Made by a program: the position numbers and the translations under genes. From Chloroflexota bacterium (GTDB lineage: Bacteria > Chloroflexota > Anaerolineae > B4-G1): 22,926 bases of DNA. Under the pieces are notes generated by a model. The model was not told where the DNA came from, did not search any database, and saw nothing but the letters and a program-made list of their open reading frames with translations. The stretch's first letter is position 1, and every line of letters begins with the position of its first letter. Of this stretch, positions 17,901 to 22,926 are shown in pieces. Location: positions 1-22,926 of the forward strand of contig JAAEPW010000909.1 in assembly GCA_024232355.1 (NCBI GenBank), given 5' to 3'.

Positions 17901-20793
17901 CGGCAACCTGACCACCGTCGAATATGACCCGCTGGTCCACACCTTCCCGGTGGTCGAGCGGCTGCACCTAGGTGGGGATCGGTCGCTTTCAATGGTCGCC
18001 TCCTATCACCTCGGCTTTGGCAAGATTATGGCTGCCACTGATTTCGGCGGGCATGCGCACACCTATGCGTATGATGCGTTTGGCCGTATCTCCAGGATTG
18101 CCCTGCCCGGAGATACATTGGCCCTGCCCACGCAGCAGTTCACATTCACGATGGGCAGCCCGCGCAGCAGCATCGTGACCGCGCAACGCGAGCGTTCCGG
18201 CGAAGCGGACGTCCGGTTGAGCGTCACGTACTTTGATGGGCTTGGCCGCAAGCTCCAGACGCGGGGCGAGGCGGAGGCCGACTCAAAAGTCGGTAGTCAG
18301 TTCGTCGTCGAACAAGCCCTGACCTTTAACGCTCGGCAGAGCGAGGGCGAGAAATTCTTGCCCTACTTTGATACCACTTTTGACTATGAGCCGCCCGCCC
18401 CCACGCTTCCACACACCACGCTGCACTATGATCCCGCCGGGCGCGTCGTGCGCTCGGTGAACCCCGATGGTACATTTACCACAGTCACGCACCGGCCGTT
18501 GGCGCAAATCCAGGCTGATGAAGAGGATAACACACCCGGATCGCTCTACTTTGACACGCCCAAGACGCTGTACTATGACGGGCTGGAACGGTTGGTTGGT
18601 GTGCAAGAAGTCAACGTCGTGGACGGGCAGCTAGAGGTCTACAACACCGCCTATAGCTACGACCCGCTGGGCAACCTCACGCACATCGTGGATGCGCAGA
18701 ACAACGTCAAGACGATGCAGTACAACGCCCTCTCGCGCAAAGTCTATATGGAGGACCCCGACCGGGGGGAAATGACCTACATCTATGACGACGTTGGCAA
18801 CCTGCTGCAAACCACTGACGCCAAGGGCCAGGTCATCAGCACCACTTATGACGCCGCCAACCGCCCGTTAGCGGAGCAATGGATATTGACCGACTCGACC
18901 GTGACGACCGCCGCCGTCTATCATTATGATGCCGATCTCTCCCCCCGACACTCTGATGCTGGCAACACACTGGGCCAGGTGGCTTACATCGAGGATCAGG
19001 CTGGCGCGGTCTACTTTTCCTACAACGAGCGGGGCAACGTCGCGGGGCAGATTCGCTACTTTGCTTCTCCCTTCCTCCTCGAAGGGGGAAGGGCCGGGGA
19101 TGGGGGTTTGGATTTCGTCACCCTGATGGACTATGATGCGACGGACCGCCTCGTCCAACTGACCTACCCCGACGGTATGACCGTCACCTACGACTATAAC
19201 GCCCAGGGTCTCTTGGAGCGCATCCCCGGTTACGTGGACGACGTGGATTACGTCGCGTCAGGCCAGCGGGCGTCCATCACCTATGCCAATGGCGTCACCA
19301 CCACCTACGATTACGACGAGCGCCTGCGCCTGCGCCATTTGCAGTCCACGGACGGGCAGGCCGCATTGCAGGATATGGCCTACGCCTTTGATGGCGTCAG
19401 CAACATTGTCTCGATTACCGATAACCGCCCCGACCGCACGGACGACAACGATCAGACTCTGGATTTCAGCTATGACGCTCTCTATCGTCTCACCGGCGCG
19501 GTGGGGACTTACGGGCGGATTGATTATGCGTACAACAGCATTGGCAATATGACGAGCAAGACCAGCACTGCTGCCGATTCCCGCTTGAATTTGGGCGAGA
19601 TGCGCTATGGGGAAAACGATGCTGGGCCGCACGCATTGACTTTTGCGGATGGCGAGACGTACATCTACGATGCCAACGGCAACTTGGCGATAAAGGGCGA
19701 TACTATTTACACTTGGGATTATCGCGACCGATTGCTTGCGGTGGCGGATGGGGTGCTTGCATCTGCACACGTCTATGATGCGGAGGGACAGCGGGTGCGC
19801 AAGACCGTTTCCCAGAGCGGCACAGTGACCACGACTCTCTATCTGGGCCAGTACGCTGAGGTGCGCGGCGATCAGTTAGTGCAATACATCTTTGCGGATG
19901 AGGGACGCACCGCTGAGGTATCTGCGCCTTTTGATACAACTCGACTGATTCGTGGCTTTGGCGGTGAGATAACCTCTGTTTTTCTGCCTCAAATTGAAAA
20001 GGCATGGTATCTAGCTGATCATTTGGGCGGAACTAACTTTTTGTTAGACGAAAATGGTCAAGCAACTTCCGAGGTGGCTTATTACCCCTATGGCTTGACC
20101 CGTTATGATTCGAATGCAAACGGTGTGTTGTATCGGTTTACGGGCAAGGAGTTGGATGAGACAAATTTATACTACTATGAAGCAAGATATTATGCCCCCA
20201 AAGTAGGTCTGTTTTTATCTGTGGATCCACTTTATGTCGAAAATCAAAAAGTTAAATTGGAAAAACCTAGCATATTACAATTATATGCTTACGTTGATAA
20301 TAATCCTATCAAATTGATTGATCCAACTGGCAAACAATCTCTACCTTCTAGTGCTATGGGAGCAGAAGGAGCTGGTAATCTAGCAGATTCTACAGAAATC
20401 GCACACAAGAAAGAATCAATTGAGAGTGCTACGAGCAGTGCTGTTGATTTTGTGAAACAATCAGCAAATGAAGCTGCTTCAAATGTTACTTATTCTCAGG
20501 TATTTGGTGCTCTTGGTAATGCTATAGATGATCCTAAAAACACTTTAGAAGGACTTAATCATGCAAGAAAGGCAATTGTAGCATACCACACCCGCGACAT
20601 TGAGACTACTTTGAATGAGACTAAGGCAACAATACAATCAGCAATAGACTCGGTAGTATTTAGGCACGAAAATAAGGTTTCACTGAATAACCCAGGAATT
20701 TTGAGACAAATTCCCTTTTCGAATGTCTTCGGTCTTATCAAACAATATAGAACTCGAGATAGTGAACCGAGACCTAACATTCAAAGACCATAG
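14956..20793 (+). CDS. Secreted SpvB/TcdB-RHS protein (TcB-TcC-like fusion) with unrecognised C-terminal tip
   Basis: A 1945-residue protein. The GTG at 14956 overlaps the previous gene (GTGA) and has GGAGG at 14944-14948; an ATG at 15037 is an alternative that gives a neater signal peptide (RRVRLLLVLLPLACLFLFP). After the signal come an SpvB N-terminal domain (about 71-340: GTASYPYKF, LSYNGGNANGPWGLGW) and FG-GAP-like repeats (about 369-665: DINYDGLPD, DMDGNGQAD, DLNNDGLDD). The TcdB middle domain follows, with EFRGFGRVE at 755-763. Numerous YD/RHS repeats span about 1035-1625, and the RHS core holds DHLGGT near 1688, YYYEARYY and VDPL near 1756-1759. The core ends at IDPTG (about 1788-1792), and the last 153 residues are a helical Ala/Ser-rich tip without a known toxin motif. 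Relatives form a hollow cocoon enclosing a toxic C-terminus released by self-cleavage near DPxG. Confidence 0.9.
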   Translation: MSVCTIAKQLFLGAKQSFDARGTAAGNMGQFGNGSLGRRVRLLLVLLPLACLFLFPAITLAQGGEDTDKSGVSPQVISLPSGPGSIEGIGESFEPDLSTGTASYPYKFQVAPGVAGFEPQLSLSYNGGNANGPWGLGWKLSVPSIQRQTDEGLPSYDDGADRFIYSSGEKLVPLSDGDYRFENEGEFMRFRRLSGGGWEAHAPDGTHYIFGETPNARVTNTYGIFRWQLERQTDTHGNEIHYLYEHDGGYAYLSEVRYNFGSDGRYNAVVFRYEPRNDVFTDRSSRAPVSTAWRCTGVEVWALGQFVRAYRFGYVVERSTGTHALLETITQVGADGIQELPPFTFTYTQFDPAAHAVVSMQNPPPLSLFNPDADLVDINYDGLPDVVYTPADGHRFYINRGDGRWQATPEYPAQSPADRLFSPSTMMADMDGNGQADLLVKAGSGSGAPFYVYAGQPGCAWEQGDRIDYNLSPNFGLDDPNVRMFDANNDKRVDIMLTTESQYYVWFAHEDNTWSTTADIAVPALAVGTPLVFGNPRTKLGDMTGDGLQDMVFVRDGLIVYYPYSGNGDYGDGIMMRDGPLGIGEWDTQIQLGDLNNDGLDDLVLVGNNSVQTWLNRGDDSFAPVTVITGTPHYGQTDTSIRLADIDADGASELLYSRYPAPADEIMQYVDFYIGTQPLLLESIDNGLGRTINVEYQPSTTFYVADWDAGMPWMTTLPFPVHVVSRVTVHDANSGDDYVIDYAYHDGYYDGEQKEFRGFGRVEKIEHGDETADTTITSYVYDTGVMNESRKGLVLEMAVLGEGGQCDAPLQECYRREVNQLSTRVLYNGGEDLRISYSFITQTDTYVHENLVTPVQLRKTFDQDDYGNVTREFNYGQVCNGDVTCGDDEILKYVQYAQNLDAWILSKPSLEWQTDAGGNFVSEARFYYDGPDYIGLSLGYVLRGDLSRKEESLGALGDNRFIPTQRQAFDAYGNVVGIMDANGNLTTVEYDPLVHTFPVVERLHLGGDRSLSMVASYHLGFGKIMAATDFGGHAHTYAYDAFGRISRIALPGDTLALPTQQFTFTMGSPRSSIVTAQRERSGEADVRLSVTYFDGLGRKLQTRGEAEADSKVGSQFVVEQALTFNARQSEGEKFLPYFDTTFDYEPPAPTLPHTTLHYDPAGRVVRSVNPDGTFTTVTHRPLAQIQADEEDNTPGSLYFDTPKTLYYDGLERLVGVQEVNVVDGQLEVYNTAYSYDPLGNLTHIVDAQNNVKTMQYNALSRKVYMEDPDRGEMTYIYDDVGNLLQTTDAKGQVISTTYDAANRPLAEQWILTDSTVTTAAVYHYDADLSPRHSDAGNTLGQVAYIEDQAGAVYFSYNERGNVAGQIRYFASPFLLEGGRAGDGGLDFVTLMDYDATDRLVQLTYPDGMTVTYDYNAQGLLERIPGYVDDVDYVASGQRASITYANGVTTTYDYDERLRLRHLQSTDGQAALQDMAYAFDGVSNIVSITDNRPDRTDDNDQTLDFSYDALYRLTGAVGTYGRIDYAYNSIGNMTSKTSTAADSRLNLGEMRYGENDAGPHALTFADGETYIYDANGNLAIKGDTIYTWDYRDRLLAVADGVLASAHVYDAEGQRVRKTVSQSGTVTTTLYLGQYAEVRGDQLVQYIFADEGRTAEVSAPFDTTRLIRGFGGEITSVFLPQIEKAWYLADHLGGTNFLLDENGQATSEVAYYPYGLTRYDSNANGVLYRFTGKELDETNLYYYEARYYAPKVGLFLSVDPLYVENQKVKLEKPSILQLYAYVDNNPIKLIDPTGKQSLPSSAMGAEGAGNLADSTEIAHKKESIESATSSAVDFVKQSANEAASNVTYSQVFGALGNAIDDPKNTLEGLNHARKAIVAYHTRDIETTLNETKATIQSAIDSVVFRHENKVSLNNPGILRQIPFSNVFGLIKQYRTRDSEPRPNIQRP
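19069..19093 (+). repeat. Palindromic REP-like element inside the RHS reading frame
   Basis: CCCTTCCTCCT (19069-19079) pairs with AGGGGGAAGGG (19083-19093) across a CGA loop, with one G.T wobble. It is followed by GGGCCGGGGATGGGGGT-like sequence. The unit resembles dispersed intergenic hairpin repeats seen in many Chloroflexota and other genomes. Here it is read in frame as ASPFLLEGGRAGDGG, between two otherwise ordinary RHS repeats, and keeps the frame open. Confidence 0.6.
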
Positions 20794-20970
20794 TTTAGCG
20801 AGTGCCTAGCCAGGAGTATATTGATGAAAAGATTGAAAATGAATGTAATGATATTGGGTATCAGCTTGTGCTTAACAATGACGTTTTTGTGGACGATGCC
20901 TTCAATAGCAATCGTTAAAGAAGGTGTAACATCTCAGTGATTCCACCCCATTCATCAAAGAGGTGAACCT
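19930..20970. other. AT-rich segment covering RHS core end, tip and following small gene
   Basis: From about 19930 the base composition drops from clearly GC-rich to AT-rich (many AAT, TTA, ATA codons) and stays so until about 21040. The change falls inside the RHS core, well before the variable tip begins at about 20332, so a recombination join in the core is more likely than replacement of the tip alone. Boundaries are by eye. The non-coding gap 20794-20823 lies inside it and shows only a ribosome site. Confidence 0.6.
20824..20940 (+). CDS. 38-residue exported or membrane peptide behind the RHS tip
   Basis: ATG at 20824 with AGGAG at 20812-20816 (7-base spacing) and stop TGA at 20938. The peptide has a basic start (MKRLK), a hydrophobic stretch at about 8-31 with possible cleavage after SIA (27-29), and a short polar tail. 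It lies 30 bp after the RHS gene and 30 bp before the Big-1 gene, in the same AT-rich segment as the RHS tip. That is the usual place for an immunity gene, but it is very short for one. It may instead be a membrane peptide, or the surviving signal sequence of a lost secreted protein. The ribosome site and signal-like sequence support real translation; function is unknown. Confidence 0.5.
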   Translation: MKRLKMNVMILGISLCLTMTFLWTMPSIAIVKEGVTSQ

Positions 20971-22485
20971 ATGAACAATTTACTAAAAACAAAACCAATA
21001 GCCCTTTTCACCAGCTTCCTACTAGCATCAATCCTCCTGCTGGTTCTGCCCTTGTTAGCATCCGGCAAGGAGGCCAGCGTCCCTATGCACCGGCCCCTGC
21101 CAGATTCATCCGTTGCGATGAACAACCGGGGGCATACACCCAAGGGCATCCATTCTGCCACGTCTGCCACCGCATCTCCCCTCGCCGAAACCACCGTCAT
21201 CTCCGGCAGCTACGCGGGCACCGTCGCCATCACCGTCCCGGTACAACTGGGCATCCTGGATATGGCCTTTACGGTCGAGGAAATCAGTGGCACGATTAGC
21301 GGCACGCTCAGCCTCACTCGCACGTTGGTCTACTCGCCCGCATCAGGGCTTCACGGCGTTATCAGCAACACTGCCGACACCACGCCCACGTTCCGCCTGG
21401 CCTCGGAGGTCTTTGCGGGCTTTGTCTCGGGCCGCGAGGTGCAGCGCAGCTTTACGCTGGTGGGTGAGGTACTGGAGGAGGGCGAGATCCTGCAAGGGAC
21501 GTACACCGAGACCATCACCGGTTTCACGCCCCAACCGATGGTGATGGTGGGTATCTTTATGCTCACCCGTCCGCCCTACCCTCAAGACTTTGACGCGCTG
21601 GCATTGGTGAATGTGCAGACGGTGGATAAAGCCATCTGGATCAACGACAGTACGGCTGTCTCTGTCACACTCCTCAACGGCTACATGGAGCCGGTCACCG
21701 AGACCACGCGCATCACGCTGACCAGCAGCCTGGGCAGCATTGCCCCAACGGTGGCGGACACGAACGATAGCGGCGTCGTCACCGCCACTTTCACGGCCTG
21801 GTCTACGTCCGGAGACGCAATCATCACCGCTACCAATGGCACTCTCACCGGCACGACAAAAGTCGAGATCAAGGACTATAGCGCCGCCACGCTCGCGCTC
21901 ACCACAACCGCCACGCTCCTACCCACCGATGATGGGCAGGCCGTTGTCACAGCCACTGTGCGCAATCAGATTGACCAGCCGGTGAGCGGTGCAGTTTGTG
22001 CCTTTAGCGCCACACTGGGGAGCATGTCGCCGGTCAGCACAACAACCAGCGTGGACGGCATTGCCGCCTCCACGTTCGAGGCCGGGGCAATGCCTGGCCT
22101 GTCCAGCATCACCGCCAACTGTGGGGGCATAATACAAAGCGTCACCTTCCAGCTTGCCACGCCGCAAGTCAGCACAGTGACGCTCCAGGTCGGCGCTACC
22201 ATACTCGAACCCGGCGCGCAAACCACCATCACAGCCACCATCCACGACCAATTCTATCGCCTGATGAGCGGCGAGTTGACCACCTTCCAGGCCGTTCCGG
22301 GGCACATATCGCCATCTAGCGGTAGCAGTGATGGCAACGGGCAGGTTATGGCTATGTTTACCGCTGGCAGCAATTGTGGGCAAACGACAATCACTGCGGT
22401 GGTGGGGAGCGCATCTGATGCAAAGACGATCCAGGTTTGCACGGGGAATCTCATCTACTTGCCACTGGTACTCAGAAATAACTAG
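20971..22485 (+). CDS. Secreted protein with three Big-1 (invasin/intimin-like) domains and YLPLVLRN tail
   Basis: A 504-residue exported protein; AGAGGTG at 20959-20965 supports the ATG at 20971. A signal peptide (about 1-32) precedes a Ser/Thr/Ala-rich linker and an unrecognised beta-domain (about 75-205). Three Big-1-type Ig-like repeats follow at about 213-304, 305-395 and 399-490. They show the recurring pattern of a V-T-A-T-V strand, then LGS-M/I-x-P, then DxxGxxxATFxA, then ITAxxG. Two cysteine pairs lie in repeats 2 and 3. The protein ends YLPLVLRNN, a C-terminal signature I associate with Chloroflexota secreted proteins; its role, perhaps surface retention, is not established here. 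Big-1 repeats act as rigid rods in adhesins, so a surface stalk or adhesin acting alongside the fibre and Tc-like proteins is plausible. GC-rich codon use resumes about 70 bases into the gene. Confidence 0.85.
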   Translation: MNNLLKTKPIALFTSFLLASILLLVLPLLASGKEASVPMHRPLPDSSVAMNNRGHTPKGIHSATSATASPLAETTVISGSYAGTVAITVPVQLGILDMAFTVEEISGTISGTLSLTRTLVYSPASGLHGVISNTADTTPTFRLASEVFAGFVSGREVQRSFTLVGEVLEEGEILQGTYTETITGFTPQPMVMVGIFMLTRPPYPQDFDALALVNVQTVDKAIWINDSTAVSVTLLNGYMEPVTETTRITLTSSLGSIAPTVADTNDSGVVTATFTAWSTSGDAIITATNGTLTGTTKVEIKDYSAATLALTTTATLLPTDDGQAVVTATVRNQIDQPVSGAVCAFSATLGSMSPVSTTTSVDGIAASTFEAGAMPGLSSITANCGGIIQSVTFQLATPQVSTVTLQVGATILEPGAQTTITATIHDQFYRLMSGELTTFQAVPGHISPSSGSSDGNGQVMAMFTAGSNCGQTTITAVVGSASDAKTIQVCTGNLIYLPLVLRNN

Positions 22486-22681
22486 TGGATATTAGCACTG
22501 AAAAGGCACACGGGCAGGCCAGCATTATTTGCCTGCCCGTGTTGCGGTACAATGCGCCGTGGGATTGGGTGTCAGGCGGTTCTCTTGTGGATCCCGTATC
22601 ACTGTTCTTTTCCTTGTATCGCCGGGCATTCTTGGTGTCTTTCTCGATTGTGAAGGTCAGTTCCAGTTTGGCGTTTCCCAT
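22472..22681 (-). CDS. Small conserved-looking protein, possibly with a degenerated C-terminus
   Basis: A 69-residue ORF. I start it at the ATG at 22681, which has AAAAGGA seven bases upstream; a GTG at 22711 is the alternative and would share a base with the preceding stop. Residues 2-24 (GNAKLELTFTIEK, then DTKNARRYKE) resemble the start of a family of small uncharacterised bacterial proteins that read roughly 'LxLTFxxEKETKNTVRYQE ... GTLYVxK'. Here a GALYR match appears near residue 44, but the last 20 residues are encoded across a hairpin (22509-22541) and inside the end of the convergent gene, so the true C-terminus may be lost. The family link is from memory and tentative. Confidence 0.45.
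   Translation of the reverse strand: MGNAKLELTFTIEKDTKNARRYKEKNSDTGSTREPPDTQSHGALYRNTGRQIMLACPCAFSVLISTSYF
22509..22541. terminator. Strong GC hairpin between convergent genes
   Basis: CACGGGCAGGC (22509-22519) and GCCTGCCCGTG (22531-22541) form a perfect 11-bp stem with an 11-nt loop, starting 24 bp after the stop of the Big-1 gene. On the plus strand no T-run follows. On the minus strand TGCCTTTT follows, so termination of right-hand transcription is the better textbook fit, although the minus-strand ORF reads through it. It may serve both directions. Confidence 0.55.
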
Positions 22682-22710
22682 TGCAGGGTCCTTTTCTCCA
22701 CGCAAGTGCA

Positions 22711-22911
22711 CTACCCCATCACCGGACGCATCGAAGCGTCCCGATTGTGAAAAACCACGAGCCGCCCATCGCGCATCCGGTCGTACAAATCACCCGGCAA
22801 CTCGACCGGCTCGCCGTTCATCGCAAACAACGTGTGTGCCCGGCAGGCCACCGCCAACCGGTAACGATCGTCCAGGAAAGCGGCGCGGAACTCGTAGGCG
22901 AAATCCGTCAT
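22711..22911 (-). CDS. Hypothetical protein, possibly a partial gene running in from the right edge
   Basis: A 66-residue soluble, charged ORF (MTDFAYEFRAAFLDD ... VVFHNRDASMRPVMG) that I do not recognise. ATG at 22911; the same frame stays open through the remaining 15 bases to the window edge, and the only ribosome-like AGGA (22923-22926) is rather far from the ATG, so the true start may lie outside. Its TAG is directly followed by the alternative GTG of the next minus-strand ORF (TAGTG), which suggests the two are co-transcribed. Confidence 0.4.
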   Translation of the reverse strand: MTDFAYEFRAAFLDDRYRLAVACRAHTLFAMNGEPVELPGDLYDRMRDGRLVVFHNRDASMRPVMG

Positions 22912-22926
22912 CTTGGCACTTGTCCT

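Noticed and set aside
14956..20793. Type VI secretion-linked RHS toxin
   Set aside because: There is no PAAR or VgrG domain and an N-terminal signal is present; SpvB and TcdB-middle domains place it with Tc-like proteins.

Overview
The window reads as a chromosomal accessory locus of a Chloroflexota bacterium (Anaerolineae or Caldilineae-like). This is inference. It rests on the C-terminal YLPLVLRNN ending of the Big-1 protein, a tail I associate with secreted Chloroflexota proteins; on secreted 'NYQG...GNPLSG...PRQRFASVPYA' proteins, also common there; on moderately GC-rich coding DNA; and on several apparently leaderless or near-leaderless starts. I see no phage structural operon, IS element, tRNA, rRNA or CRISPR array.

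Left part (1-7961). A minus-strand membrane metallopeptidase (DUF3267 type, HELLH motif) diverges from a plus-strand regulatory cluster. The two candidate promoters face away from each other across a compact set of three alternating CCCATGAA elements. The cluster is a NarL/LuxR response regulator, an 850-residue multi-TM sensor kinase with a PDZ-like segment, a 317-residue polytopic membrane protein overlapping the kinase gene, and a 787-residue STAND-type P-loop NTPase. A 121-residue protein follows, apparently with its own leaderless promoter. It shares a short motif with the C-terminus of the STAND protein.

Centre (8012-20793). Five consecutive plus-strand genes encode exported proteins. 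Three are paralogues with a nearly identical N-terminal half (signal anchor, linker, beta-domain) and different C-termini: two phage tail-collar-type domains, and one fibre-repeat plus unknown head. Then come a 1154-residue secreted protein built like the C-terminal half of a Tc-toxin A subunit and, overlapping it by 4 bp, a 1945-residue SpvB/TcdB-RHS protein equivalent to a TcB-TcC fusion. Its C-terminal tip is AT-rich and unrecognised. My main hypothesis is a compact, Sec-exported Tc-like (TcA + TcB/C) complex with interchangeable tail-fibre-like adhesins upstream, possibly controlled by the two-component system and NTPase to its left.

Right part (20794-22926). A 38-residue exported or membrane peptide gene with a good ribosome site sits directly behind the RHS tip, where an immunity gene would be expected. 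Next is a secreted protein with three Big-1-like domains, then a strong hairpin, then two small minus-strand ORFs running in from the right edge.
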